From Propionivibrio sp. (lineage in GTDB: Bacteria; Pseudomonadota; Gammaproteobacteria; Burkholderiales; Rhodocyclaceae), in assembly GCF_029255185.1 (NCBI RefSeq), contig NZ_JAPUVO010000131.1:1-64000 (forward strand): DNA of 64,000 nucleotides, written 5' to 3'. Both the position numbers and the translations under genes were made by a program. Below the pieces are notes generated by a model. The model was not told the origin of the DNA and did not search any database. It saw nothing but the letters and a program-made list of their open reading frames with translations. This document shows positions 34,285 through 43,073 of this stretch, one piece after another. Position 1 is the first letter of the stretch. Every line of letters starts with the position of its first letter.

Positions 34285-34884
34285 CTATTTCTTCGTACTG
34301 CCAAAATCAACCTTCGGCGCCACGGAAATAGCCTTCTCGTTTTCAACGCTGAAGTTGGGTTTGATCTGGTAGCCGAAAACCATCGCTGTCAGATTGTTCG
34401 GAAAGGTGCGTACCGAGACGTTATAGGCTTCAACCGACTTGATATAGCGGTTGCGCGCCACGGTGATACGGTTTTCGGTACCTTCCAGTTGCGCCTGCAG
34501 ATCGCGGAACGAAGCATCGGCCTTCAGGTTCGGGTAGTTTTCAGCAACCACCAGCAGGCGCGACAACGCGCTCGAAAGCCCGGCCTGTGCCTGCTGGAAC
34601 TTGGCAAAGGCTTCAGGATTGTTGATCAGTTCCGGGGTAGCCTGGATTCCGCCAACCTGCGCGCGCGCCTGGGTGACCTGGGTGAGAACGTCTTTTTCAT
34701 GGGCGGCGTAGCCCTGGACGGTACTGACCAGATTGGGAACCAGATCGGCACGCCGCTGGTACTGATTGACCACTTCCGACCACGCCGATTTGACTGCCTC
34801 GTCACCGGTCTGAAAGCTGTTGTAACCGCAGCCGGAAAGCAGGCTGAGCAACACCGCAAGGACGGCAAGAATTCTGATGCGCAT
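34285..34884 (-). CDS. lemA: LemA family lipoprotein/membrane protein
   Basis: A 199-residue LemA protein. The N-terminus (MRIRILAVLAVLLSLLSGCG) reads as a lipoprotein signal with the lipidated Cys at about residue 19. The family core follows: GYNSFQTGDEAVKSAWSEVV, NQYQRRADLVPNLVSTVQGY and a long helical bundle. It ends with the conserved YQIKPNFSVENE. The function is not established. It is first in an operon with two TPM genes. Confidence 0.9.
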   Translation of the reverse strand: MRIRILAVLAVLLSLLSGCGYNSFQTGDEAVKSAWSEVVNQYQRRADLVPNLVSTVQGYAAHEKDVLTQVTQARAQVGGIQATPELINNPEAFAKFQQAQAGLSSALSRLLVVAENYPNLKADASFRDLQAQLEGTENRITVARNRYIKSVEAYNVSVRTFPNNLTAMVFGYQIKPNFSVENEKAISVAPKVDFGSTKK

Positions 34885-34973
34885 GACATTTTCTCCGCAA
34901 AGGAACGAACAAGACAACAGCTATGTGGTGACCTTATGCCAGATTGCAAGACAAGCCTGGCTCAGATGACAAC

Positions 34974-35720
34974 TTATCCCGCTTTTTCCAGACGCATCAA
35001 GGCACGGGCCCGGCACAGATCCTCCCAGGCCTTGGCCTTGTCGGGCAGCGTTCTGAGCAGATACGCCGGGTGGTAGGTCACGACCACCGGGATCTCGCGT
35101 TCCCCGTCACGGTAGGCCAGCGGCTTTCCGCGCAGGCTGGCAAGAGAACCCGTTTCGCCAAGCAGCGCATGCACGGCGGCGCGACCAAGCAGAACAATCA
35201 ACTTAGGTTGCAGCAACTCGATCTGGCGCTTCAAATACGGCGCACAGGCGGCCATTTCAACGGCTTCAGGCGTGCGGTTGGCGGGTGGACGACACTTTAC
35301 GGCATTGGCGATATAAACATCATTCCCGCGCTTAAGATCGATGGCCGCCAGCATGGCGTCGAGCAGCTTGCCGGCCGGGCCGACAAAAGGTTCACCGCGC
35401 TCATCTTCTTCCGCTCCCGGCCCTTCGCCGATGAACAGCCAGTCGGCGTTCTCGTCGCCAACGCCGGGAACAGCCTGCTTGCGCTCGGCACACAGGCCAC
35501 AGGAACGACAGACGGCGATGCTTTGCCGCAACTGCTCCCAACCCAGTCGGGCGATGTGTTCGGGACGCTCGGCTGCGGAGACAGTGAGCGCAGCCAAGGC
35601 GTCATTGGCCTGAGGTACAGGCGTAGGCTTCGCGCCCCGGGCGACCGAGGGCTGCTCGCGCAGCGCCCACCGTGGCGACAGCCCCATTTCGTCAAGCACC
35701 TGATCACGGCTCAAATTCAT
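34974..35720 (-). CDS. Family 4 uracil-DNA glycosylase
   Basis: A 248-residue family-4 (Fe-S) uracil-DNA glycosylase. VPGVGDENADWLFIGEGPGA contains the motif GEGPG-AEEDE, followed by FVGPAGKLLDAML, NAVKCRPPANR and the late VTYHPAYLLR. Four cysteines (the CRSCGLC cluster, VKC and AAC) fit a 4Fe-4S cluster. It excises uracil from DNA. An unrelated about 70-residue N-terminal extension is usual. It overlaps rimI by 4 bp. Confidence 0.9.
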   Translation of the reverse strand: MNLSRDQVLDEMGLSPRWALREQPSVARGAKPTPVPQANDALAALTVSAAERPEHIARLGWEQLRQSIAVCRSCGLCAERKQAVPGVGDENADWLFIGEGPGAEEDERGEPFVGPAGKLLDAMLAAIDLKRGNDVYIANAVKCRPPANRTPEAVEMAACAPYLKRQIELLQPKLIVLLGRAAVHALLGETGSLASLRGKPLAYRDGEREIPVVVTYHPAYLLRTLPDKAKAWEDLCRARALMRLEKAG

Positions 35721-36196
35721 ACCGACACCTCGGCCAGTGGATGGGTCAGCACCAGCGCATCCTCGCGACCGCCGTCGGCCGGATAATAGCCACGACGAAC
35801 GCCAATTTCCCCAAAACCGAAATGCTGATACATCGCCAGCGCCTTGGTGTTTGAGGGGCGCACCTCCAGAAGCAAAGTCTTGGCCCCAGCGGCCAACCCG
35901 ACGACCATGGCCTGGCGCAAGAGGCGCGCACCAAGCCCCCGTCTTTGATGGCTTTCGGCGACGCCGATGGTGAGTAGATGTGCATCATCAACCGCCAGCA
36001 TGAGAACGAAATAACCCACCACGACGTTATCTACCCGGCATACCCAGCAACTGTAGCCACAGGCCATTGAATCCGTGAAATTGATCCGCCCCCAGGGGAA
36101 AGAACAAACGTGGCACTCGATGGCCAGCACCGCATCGAGATCGCCTTGCCGCATCGGCAACAATTCAACAACGCCCAGTTCGAGTGCGGTATCCAT
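35717..36196 (-). CDS. rimI: Ribosomal protein S18 alanine N-acetyltransferase RimI
   Basis: A 159-residue GNAT acetyltransferase. LLTIGVAESHQRRGLGARLL is the acetyl-CoA-binding motif A, LLEVRPSNTKALAMYQHFGF is motif B, and RRGYYPADGGREDALVL is the typical RimI ending. Placement directly after tsaB supports RimI. It shares one base with the tsaB stop and overlaps the UDG gene by 4 bp, forming a tsaB-rimI-udg operon. Confidence 0.9.
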   Translation of the reverse strand: MDTALELGVVELLPMRQGDLDAVLAIECHVCSFPWGRINFTDSMACGYSCWVCRVDNVVVGYFVLMLAVDDAHLLTIGVAESHQRRGLGARLLRQAMVVGLAAGAKTLLLEVRPSNTKALAMYQHFGFGEIGVRRGYYPADGGREDALVLTHPLAEVSV

Positions 36197-36882
36197 CAGG
36201 CTTTACCGCCTTCTGCCAGGCGCTCGGCTACGGTCTTTGCCACCTTGTCGCGCACATAGAGGGGTACGGCGTCGGCCGCGTCGATCCCCTCTCCACGCTC
36301 CAGATGCGGCGCGGCGAGCCGGACCACGGCTTCAGCGCTGGGCATCAATTCAGGCTGCCAGACATCGACAAAGGGCGACCAGCGCTCGCGCAACAGCGGA
36401 TAGGCCGCCAACCCGTTGCCGCAAGCCAGCCAGCCACCGCTTTGAGGCAGTGGGACGGATGCCGGAGAATAAACGCCGATTTCGCCCTGCTGCTCGCCCT
36501 GTTCGAAAAAACCGATGTAAATCTCCCCCATGCGCGCATCGAGTGCCACCAAAACGCGTTCACCGCCACTGGCCAGCGCCATCGCCGCCAGCGTTCCGAC
36601 GCCAAGCAGCGGTAGATCACGAGCGACAGCCAAGCCCTGAGCAACACCACAGGCGACGCGCAGCCCGGTAAACGAGCCGGGACCGGCGCCGAAAGCGATG
36701 CCGTCAAGATCAGCAAAACCCAGCCCGGCTTCGCGCAAGACGGTCTGAGCTAGCGGCAGCAAGGTTTCAGAATTCGAACACCCGTCCTGACAACTGCGCA
36801 CAACAACCGCCCCGCTACGCCAGAGAGCAACGGAACCGGGGTCGGTGGCGGTTTCAAGGGCAAGAATATTCATGAGGCGCAT
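36196..36882 (-). CDS. tsaB: tRNA t6A biosynthesis protein TsaB
   Basis: A 228-residue ASKHA-fold protein. LALETATDPGSVALW near the N-terminus, GIAFGAGPGSFTGLRVACGV and RVLVALDARMGEIY are the TsaB signature. It is the scaffold of the TsaBDE complex that makes N6-threonylcarbamoyladenosine in tRNA. The start may be 36873 (MNILALE), three codons in; both are plausible. It is the first gene of the tsaB-rimI-udg operon. Confidence 0.92.
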   Translation of the reverse strand: MRLMNILALETATDPGSVALWRSGAVVVRSCQDGCSNSETLLPLAQTVLREAGLGFADLDGIAFGAGPGSFTGLRVACGVAQGLAVARDLPLLGVGTLAAMALASGGERVLVALDARMGEIYIGFFEQGEQQGEIGVYSPASVPLPQSGGWLACGNGLAAYPLLRERWSPFVDVWQPELMPSAEAVVRLAAPHLERGEGIDAADAVPLYVRDKVAKTVAERLAEGGKA

Positions 36883-36944
36883 TCTACCCGTCGTCTCCGC
36901 TGGCGTCGCTCAAAAGGCCAAAACGTGTAGCTGGCTGTTCTCGA

Positions 36945-37244
36945 TCAGAATCCCTGAAACAGCAAATCCAGGGCCGCAATGATCTCGTCCCGGCGGTGAT
37001 CCTGGCTCGACAGACAGGTCTTGAGCAGGGACTCCGGCACGGCCGCCAGGAATTGAGTGACCATGACGTGGGCGGTACCGGTGACGTCAAAGACGGGATT
37101 TAAGGTTTTGGCGGGCGCGGGCGCCTGGCTTAAGGGCAGCAGAGGGATGACCACACGGGTATTAAAATGGCTCAGCAGGTCCGCCTGGACATCAAGGAGA
37201 TACCCCTCGCCGTCCGGATTCTTATAAACGCCGAATCGTGCCAT
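36945..37244 (-). CDS. ccdB: CcdB-family gyrase-targeting toxin
   Basis: A 99-residue CcdB. MARFGVYKNPDGEGYLLDVQ, ADLLSHFNTRVVIPLLPLSQ and the central LNPVFDVTGTAHVMVTQ fit the family, whose members poison DNA gyrase. The C-terminus is FQGF. Plasmid-F CcdB ends in W-G-I, a tripeptide required for gyrase poisoning, so the equivalent positions are altered here. Its ATG overlaps the ccdA stop by one base (TGATG). Confidence 0.88.
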   Translation of the reverse strand: MARFGVYKNPDGEGYLLDVQADLLSHFNTRVVIPLLPLSQAPAPAKTLNPVFDVTGTAHVMVTQFLAAVPESLLKTCLSSQDHRRDEIIAALDLLFQGF

Positions 37245-37492
37245 CAGAACTGCTGGTACGAAGACAGGGGGAGTCCGTGCTGCTCAACAAACCGGTTCGA
37301 ACTGTCAATGGCCGAGCGATTGGCCTCCAGCCACAACGCGGCACGTTTCTGCGCGACGGCGCGCGTCAAACCTTCTTCGGCCGCCTTTGAAACGTTGATA
37401 CGCAGCGCTTTAGCTTCGGACAATAACGATTCAGCCAGAGTGACGTTGGCGGCTTTCCGCGTGCTATTTGTAGCCAAAATCGTAGTTCGCAT
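37244..37492 (-). CDS. ccdA: CcdA-family antitoxin
   Basis: An 82-residue antitoxin. The N-terminal ribbon-helix-helix part (MRTTILATNSTRKAANVTLA) is followed by ESLLSEAKALRINVSKAAEE and the toxin-binding tail WLEANRSAIDSSNRFVEQHG, then LPLSSYQQF. The start 37492 is chosen because GGAGG lies just upstream of it; the upstream in-frame ATG at 37504 overlaps that ribosome-binding site. A nested palindrome (37516-37551) lies in the promoter. Confidence 0.9.
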   Translation of the reverse strand: MRTTILATNSTRKAANVTLAESLLSEAKALRINVSKAAEEGLTRAVAQKRAALWLEANRSAIDSSNRFVEQHGLPLSSYQQF

Positions 37493-37515
37493 AGAAACCT
37501 CCATCGAATGCGTTT

Positions 37516-37551
37516 AAATGTTGCCATTAATGCGCATTATTTGCAACATTT
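37516..37551. promoter_or_regulatory. Nested palindrome upstream of ccdAB
   Basis: Outer arms AAATGTTGC and GCAACATTT (9 bp, perfect) surround an inner palindrome AATGCGCATT (37529-37538). Both share the same centre of symmetry. It lies 24 bp before the ccdA start. A likely autoregulatory operator. Confidence 0.65.
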
Positions 37552-37636
37552 TGTTTATCCCAATGTTGTAGCGGGACGTTTCCGACAATGCGACGCTCGG
37601 GTGTTCTCGCCTGCGCCCACTCCGAGCAGAGAACCT

Positions 37637-39037
37637 TCAATCACCGAGCGGAATCGCCATGATGAAGGAGGTCATTCCCGCTGCCGATTCAACGTAGACG
37701 CTTCCGCCATGCGCTTCGACAATCGATTTTACGATCGCCAATCCCAGGCCGGAATGCATTCCCTCCCAATGCCGCGACGGGTCAACCCGATAAAAACGAT
37801 CGAACAGGCGCGGCAAATGGCTTGCCGGAATCGGCTCTCCGCTGTTGGCGACGACGATTTTCACGCCCCGCACGGGCGAAGGATCAATCGCAATGCTGAC
37901 CTGGCCATCACTGTTCGTATGCCGTATGGCGTTCGATAGCAGATTGCCGATCGCCCGCCGGATCATCGACGAATCGCCCATCATTTGGCCCCTTCCCGAG
38001 ACTGTCAGCGACACGCCTTTTTCGTCGGCAATCAGGCGGAAGAAGTCGATCAACGCCTCAGCAATCTGGTCGAGCGCAATCACTTCTCGCGTGGGAACAA
38101 TCTGCCCATCGTCTGCTTTGGCAATAAAGAGCATGTCCGCAATCATGTGCGAAAGCCGCTCAAATTCTTCTGTGTTCGACACCAGCACATCCCGGTAGTC
38201 TTCGAGCATTCGCGGCTGGGCAAGAATGACCTGGGTTTGCGTCAGCAGGTTGCTGACCGGGGTGCGCAGTTCGTGCGCCAGGTCCGAGGAAAAGTCCGAG
38301 AGGCGCCGGAACGAATCTTTAAGACGGGACAGCATGGCATTGAGCGTTTCGACCAGATCGGCCAGCTCGGCAGGCACCGCATCAACGGCCAAGCGCGCAT
38401 CGAGCCGATGCGCGGTGATGCCTTCGGCTTCCCGACGTATCGTCTGCAAGGGCGCAAGCCCCCGCTGGGCGGCGATCCAGCCGAGGAAACCGGTCATCAA
38501 GGCGGCCAGGACAACGAAAAACCACAGGGTGACGCGGAACGAGCTCATGAATTGTTCGTGATGAGAAATATCGGTGGCCACAGCGACGATGGCAGGTGGC
38601 GCATCCTTCAGTCCGATTTTCAGCCCGGTTCCGGCAAGCGCGGCGATTCCGCGCATTGGGGTGTTGTTGGCAGTCGTCCACACCATCGGGCGCAGTGAAT
38701 CGACCTTGTGCTCCAGCAGGGTCTGTGGAAATTCGGCGCCGCTCGTTGCAAACAGGATCTGGCCGTCCGGTGCTTTGACCACGACGGCCAGACCATGATG
38801 ACCGACCAGTGAATCGTCGAGTTGCTGGGGAATGGCGTTCATATCCTGATCCGAACGCACTTTTTCCAGGGCATGCCGCGTCAGCTCAAGTTTGCCGGTC
38901 AGGACGTCCATATCCTGCTCGACAAAATGCTGCTCGACGGCGCCGGCAATCAGGTAACCGAGCAGAAGCAGCACGACCGTCGAGGCCAGCGCAAAGAGAA
39001 CCGTCAGCCGCAACGTAAGCGAAAGGCGCCGCTTCAC
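37637..39037 (-). CDS. cusS: Copper-responsive sensor histidine kinase, CusS/CopS type
   Basis: A 466-residue membrane kinase of the heavy-metal class. TM1 ([20 protein letters not shown]) is near residue 10, a periplasmic sensor region follows, and TM2 ([19 protein letters not shown]) is near 165. HAMP and DHp ([20 protein letters not shown]; phospho-His) come next, then the ATPase ([38 protein letters not shown]). The GTG start at 39037 overlaps the cusR stop (GTGA). It acts with the regulator upstream to control the divergent cus operon. Confidence 0.9.
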   Translation of the reverse strand: MKRRLSLTLRLTVLFALASTVVLLLLGYLIAGAVEQHFVEQDMDVLTGKLELTRHALEKVRSDQDMNAIPQQLDDSLVGHHGLAVVVKAPDGQILFATSGAEFPQTLLEHKVDSLRPMVWTTANNTPMRGIAALAGTGLKIGLKDAPPAIVAVATDISHHEQFMSSFRVTLWFFVVLAALMTGFLGWIAAQRGLAPLQTIRREAEGITAHRLDARLAVDAVPAELADLVETLNAMLSRLKDSFRRLSDFSSDLAHELRTPVSNLLTQTQVILAQPRMLEDYRDVLVSNTEEFERLSHMIADMLFIAKADDGQIVPTREVIALDQIAEALIDFFRLIADEKGVSLTVSGRGQMMGDSSMIRRAIGNLLSNAIRHTNSDGQVSIAIDPSPVRGVKIVVANSGEPIPASHLPRLFDRFYRVDPSRHWEGMHSGLGLAIVKSIVEAHGGSVYVESAAGMTSFIMAIPLGD

Positions 39038-39717
39038 TCGCACGCTGACTCCTCGAGGACATAACCCATGCCCCTGACGGTACGAATGAGTTTGGGCTCG
39101 AAGCCATCGTCCACCTTCGCGCGCAGCCGCCGCACGGCAACTTCGATGACGTTGGTATCGCTGTCGAAGTTCATGTCCCAAAGCTGGGACGCAATCAGCG
39201 AACGCGGCAGCACCTCACCCTGGCGGCGTAAAAGTAGTTCAAGCAGCGCAAATTCCTTGGCGGTCAGCTCAATACGCTTGCCACAGCGGGTGACGCGACG
39301 GCGCAGCAGATCGACTTCAAGATCAGCGACGCGCAGGAATTCAGGCTCCTTGCCCCGACCGCCCCGACGCAGCAGGGTGCGCACACGAGCCAGCAGTTCG
39401 GCAAAAGCAAAGGGTTTGACGAGGTAGTCATCGGCGCCAAGTTCAAGACCGCGAACTCGGTCATCGACCTGATCGCGCGCCGTCAGGAACAGCACGGGCA
39501 ACTCTTTTCCCGCCGCGCGAATACCTCGCAGAACCTCCCAGCCATCGATTCCAGGGAGCATCACATCAAGGATCAACAGATCGTAATCAATGCTCAGTGC
39601 ATCATGCAGCCCGTCTCTCCCGTCGCGCGCCAGATCAACGACGAAGCCGGCTTCGAGCAAGCCCTGCCGCAGATAGTTGCCGGTCTTGGGTTCGTCCTCG
39701 ACAATCAGTAGTTTCAA
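39034..39717 (-). CDS. cusR: Copper response regulator, CusR/CopR type
   Basis: A 227-residue OmpR-family regulator. The receiver starts [20 protein letters not shown], the phospho-acceptor Asp is in [17 protein letters not shown], and the Lys is in [17 protein letters not shown]. The winged-helix domain contains [20 protein letters not shown] and ends [11 protein letters not shown]. The start is TTG at 39717: GAGGAGG sits 7-8 bp upstream, and the family begins MKLLIVEDE. It is coupled to cusS and divergent from cusFCBA, with an inverted repeat at 39748. Confidence 0.92.
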   Translation of the reverse strand: MKLLIVEDEPKTGNYLRQGLLEAGFVVDLARDGRDGLHDALSIDYDLLILDVMLPGIDGWEVLRGIRAAGKELPVLFLTARDQVDDRVRGLELGADDYLVKPFAFAELLARVRTLLRRGGRGKEPEFLRVADLEVDLLRRRVTRCGKRIELTAKEFALLELLLRRQGEVLPRSLIASQLWDMNFDSDTNVIEVAVRRLRAKVDDGFEPKLIRTVRGMGYVLEESACE

Positions 39718-39747
39718 GCCAGCCCTCCTCACAGCGAAAACACCCGA

Positions 39748-39767
39748 AGATTACGGGAATGTAATCT
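39748..39767. promoter_or_regulatory. Probable CusR/CopR box
   Basis: AGATTAC-GGGAAT-GTAATCT: a perfect 7-bp inverted repeat with a 6-bp spacer, in the 123-bp gap between divergent cusR and cusF. Copper-type regulators bind inverted repeats of this kind (ATTAC/GTAAT half sites). Confidence 0.7.
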
Positions 39768-39840
39768 ACAAGTCAGCTTCCCGTCGCCTGGCTCTCGCTA
39801 CAGTACGAGAAATCTCGCCGAATCCACAACAGGAGAACCC

Positions 39841-40167
39841 ATGAAAACTGTCGCCACCCTTATTGCCCTGTCCATTCTTTTTCCGATTTCAGCCAGCGCA
39901 CACGAAGGACATGGCGCAAAGACTGCTCAAGCGGCCAGTACATCGCCATTAAGCGAAGGTACGGTGAAGAAGGTGGACCGCGCGGCCGGAAAGGTGACCC
40001 TTGCCCATGGCCCTCTGGTCAATCTGGGCATGCCGGCAATGAGCATGGTCTTCCGGGTCAGGGAGGCGGCATGGATCGAGCAGATGAAGGAGGGCGACAG
40101 GATTCGTTTTCTCGCCGACACGGTCAATGGTACCTTGACCATCGTGCGTTTTGAAGCCGCTAAATAG
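39841..40167 (+). CDS. cusF: CusF-like periplasmic copper-binding protein
   Basis: A 108-residue periplasmic protein. The signal peptide (MKTVATLIALSILFPISASA) is followed by HEGHGAKTAQ and an OB-fold CusF domain. The Cu(I) site reads AHGPLVNLGMPAMSMVF: His and both Met ligands are present, but the canonical Trp before PAM is Met here. AGGAGA precedes the ATG. It is first in cusF-cusC-cusB-cusA and would hand Cu(I)/Ag(I) to the pump. Confidence 0.9.
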   Translation: MKTVATLIALSILFPISASAHEGHGAKTAQAASTSPLSEGTVKKVDRAAGKVTLAHGPLVNLGMPAMSMVFRVREAAWIEQMKEGDRIRFLADTVNGTLTIVRFEAAK

Positions 40168-40201
40168 ACCTGACATTGCAAGCCGCCTCTTTGGAGCATC
40201 C

Positions 40202-41473
40202 ATGCAAAAAACTTTGCCTGTGCTGGCCTTAGTCTTATTGCTGGCTCCCGGCTTGAGCGCCCCGGTGTTATCCCAGGAACATACCCTGGGAGGAAGCGTC
40301 GCCAGCCTTCTCGATTTCGCCAAAGGCAAAAATCCGGAATACGCGGCGATGCGCTACGAAGCAGACGCCGCCGACGAACGAGTCAATCCAGCGGGCGCCC
40401 TGCCCGACCCGAAATTCAGAACCGAGCTGCGCGATCTCACCCGGATGGGGGAGCAAAGCGCCACACTTTCTCCGTCTCGGGTCGGCAGCACAAAATATCT
40501 GCTGATGCAGGACCTGCCCTGGTACGGCAAACGCGACTTGAAGCGGGAGATTGCCGTAATCGACGCCGAGGGCGCGCAAGGCCGGGCGCGTGGCACCTGG
40601 GCTGAACTCGCTGCGCGCATCAAATCGGCGCATGCCCAGCTTTACTACGTTCAGCGCAACGAACAACTGGCGCGCGAGATTCTTGACCTGATGCTCCGCC
40701 TGGAAAAAATCGCCCAGCTTCGCTATGCCGGGGGGCTGGCCGTGCAGCAAGACGTGATCCGGGCGCAGATCGAGCAAAGCGGAATGCGCAATGAACTGAT
40801 CGCTTTGGAAAACGAACGTAGCCAGCTCAGGGCCAGGATCAATGGCCTGTTGGCCCGCCCTGCCGGGGCCAGGCTTGCCGAAGCAGATCGCCTGCGCCCG
40901 ATCCCGGCGGCGGCCAAGCTCGACTACGACGTGCTTGAAGAGCGCGTTCGTTCGCGCAACCCTCTGATTTTCGTCGAAGAGGCAAAGATCAGATCAGCCG
41001 AAAAGAACCGCGAGCTGACCTACAAGAATCGCTACCCTGATTTCACCCTGGGTCTGTCGCCGATCCAGTACCAGAGCGCCATCAAAGAGTGGGAAGTGAT
41101 GGTCGAGATCAATATTCCGCTTCAGCAATCCTCACGCCGGGCGCAGGAGCGTGAATCGGACTCTATGCTGCTGGCTGCAAGGTCACGCAAGGACGCCGCA
41201 GCGAACCAGTTACTCGCTGAACTCGCGGAGAATCTTTCCGCCATCGAAGCCGCACGACGTAGCGAAATGCTGGCGACAACCAGCCTTCTGCCGCAGGCCG
41301 AATTGACCTTCAACTCGGCCTTGGCCGCCTACGAAAACGGCAAGGTCGATTTCGCCACCCTGCTTGACGCCCAGCGGCAAATCAGGCAGGCCAGGCAAAG
41401 CCAGATCAAGGCACAGACCGAGGCGCAGATTCGCCTCGCAGAAATCGAAAGAATAGTTGGAGACGACCTATGA
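40202..41473 (+). CDS. cusC: Outer membrane efflux protein, CusC/TolC family
   Basis: A 423-residue TolC-family outer membrane channel. A signal peptide (about 1-25) is followed by two OEP repeats rich in coiled coil (about 35-220 and 235-415). Motifs include ALPDPKFRTELRDLTRMGEQ near the N-terminus and ENGKVDFATLLDAQRQIRQA near the end. It forms the outer part of the tripartite copper pump. The ATG at 40202 starts the signal peptide. The 3' end overlaps cusB by 4 bp. Confidence 0.9.
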   Translation: MQKTLPVLALVLLLAPGLSAPVLSQEHTLGGSVASLLDFAKGKNPEYAAMRYEADAADERVNPAGALPDPKFRTELRDLTRMGEQSATLSPSRVGSTKYLLMQDLPWYGKRDLKREIAVIDAEGAQGRARGTWAELAARIKSAHAQLYYVQRNEQLAREILDLMLRLEKIAQLRYAGGLAVQQDVIRAQIEQSGMRNELIALENERSQLRARINGLLARPAGARLAEADRLRPIPAAAKLDYDVLEERVRSRNPLIFVEEAKIRSAEKNRELTYKNRYPDFTLGLSPIQYQSAIKEWEVMVEINIPLQQSSRRAQERESDSMLLAARSRKDAAANQLLAELAENLSAIEAARRSEMLATTSLLPQAELTFNSALAAYENGKVDFATLLDAQRQIRQARQSQIKAQTEAQIRLAEIERIVGDDL

Positions 41474-43050
41474 AACAAGGCGTTGGACTGGCCATTGGCC
41501 TGCTCGCCGTCAGTGTTGCGGCGGGTGGTGGCTACTGGCTTGGAAACCAAGGAGCGCCAGCCCATGGCAAAGGCGCTACAGCGCTTGCCAGCGGTTCGCT
41601 CAAAAAGGCGCGGAAACTTCTCTTTTACCGCAATCCAATGGGTTTGCCCGACACGTCGCCAACGCCAAAAAAAGACCCGATGGGAATGGACTACATCGCT
41701 GTCTTTGAAGGTGAAGACGACGTTGAAAATGCCAGCGACCCGTCGGCGTCCAGGCAGGTCAGGATCAGCACCGACAAAATTCAGAAGCTTGGCGTTCGCA
41801 GCGAGGCCGCGCAGCTTCGCCGCCTGGACAAAATGGTTCGCGCTGCCGGTCGCATCGAAGCAGACGAGCGAAAAATCTACGCTATTACGCCAAAATTCGA
41901 AGGCTATGTTGAGCGCCTGCATGTGAACGTCACGGGTCAGGCCGTCGGCAAGGGGCAGCCCTTGTTCGAAGTGTATAGCCCGGAACTCATTTCGGCGCAG
42001 CGTGAATATGCCCTCGCCGTACAAGGCGTTGAATCGCTAAAGGACGCAGGCACTTTAGCTCAGACAGGAATGAAGCAATTGGCCGACGCCAGCCTGCAAC
42101 GCCTGAAGAACTGGGATATTTCGCAAGAACAGATTCATACACTGAGCACATCCGGCGAGGCCAAACGTACCCTGACCTTCCGCTCGCCGGTATCGGGCAT
42201 CGTCACCGATAAAAAAGCCATTCAGGGCATGCGCTTCATGCCGGGCGAGACACTTTATCAAGTGGCCGACCTGTCATCCGTGTGGGTTATCGCCGACGTC
42301 TTTGAGCAGGACATTGGCCTGATCAAGCAAGGCGGCAAGGCAAACGTCAGGATCAACGCCTATCCGGACAAACTGTTCGCAGGCCGTGTCGCTTATGTCT
42401 ACCCAACCCTGAATGCGGCAACGCGCACCGTGCCGGTACGCATCGAACTTGCCAACCCCGGACTGCTGTTGAAACCCGCCATGTTTGCCCAGGTCGAATT
42501 GTCAGAAATGTCATCAGCATTGATCCAGGAACCCGTAGTGACCATACCAACGTCCTCCGTCATCGACAGCGGCACCCGCCAGATCGTTCTGGTACAACTG
42601 GGTGAAGGCCGTTTTGAACCGCGCGAGGTCAAACTTGGCGCACGTAACGACAGCAATGTTGAAGTCATCGATGGCGTCAAAGGCGGCGAGCTGGTAGTCG
42701 TTGCCGCCAACTTTCTGATCGACGCCGAAAGCAATCTGAAAGCCGCCATTGGCGGATTCGGCGGTGCCGCGACGAGTGCGGCGGGATCGCCAGGAGCGGT
42801 CGGCCACCAGGCTGCCGGCAAGATCGAGCAAATCGACGCCAAAAACGCTACGCTCAGCATCGAACACGGCCCGGTCGCCAGCCTCAAATGGCCGGCGATG
42901 ACCATGGAATTCAAGCTGGCCAACCCGGCGTTGCAGAGGGATCTGAAACCCGGCGCGACAATTGACTTCGAGTTCGTCGAGCGGCAGGCAGGTGAATGGG
43001 TCATCACGAGTCTTAAGCCGTCAGCCGCCAAGCCACACGCCGACCATTAA
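41470..43050 (+). CDS. cusB: RND periplasmic adaptor CusB with a C-terminal CusF domain
   Basis: A 526-residue membrane-fusion protein. The N-terminus has a single hydrophobic anchor (about 7-25), then a heavy-metal-binding motif FYRNPMGLPDTSPTPKKDPM followed by GMDYI. Lipoyl/alpha-hairpin and beta-barrel domains occupy about 100-400. A CusF-like domain ends the protein (GKIEQIDAKNATLSIEHGPV, ASLKWPAMTMEFKL) with the full His/Trp/Met/Met Cu(I) site. It links cusC and cusA. The fused metallochaperone makes metal delivery intramolecular. Confidence 0.93.
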   Translation: MKQGVGLAIGLLAVSVAAGGGYWLGNQGAPAHGKGATALASGSLKKARKLLFYRNPMGLPDTSPTPKKDPMGMDYIAVFEGEDDVENASDPSASRQVRISTDKIQKLGVRSEAAQLRRLDKMVRAAGRIEADERKIYAITPKFEGYVERLHVNVTGQAVGKGQPLFEVYSPELISAQREYALAVQGVESLKDAGTLAQTGMKQLADASLQRLKNWDISQEQIHTLSTSGEAKRTLTFRSPVSGIVTDKKAIQGMRFMPGETLYQVADLSSVWVIADVFEQDIGLIKQGGKANVRINAYPDKLFAGRVAYVYPTLNAATRTVPVRIELANPGLLLKPAMFAQVELSEMSSALIQEPVVTIPTSSVIDSGTRQIVLVQLGEGRFEPREVKLGARNDSNVEVIDGVKGGELVVVAANFLIDAESNLKAAIGGFGGAATSAAGSPGAVGHQAAGKIEQIDAKNATLSIEHGPVASLKWPAMTMEFKLANPALQRDLKPGATIDFEFVERQAGEWVITSLKPSAAKPHADH

Positions 43051-43073
43051 CGGGCACAGAGGAGAAGCGCGCC

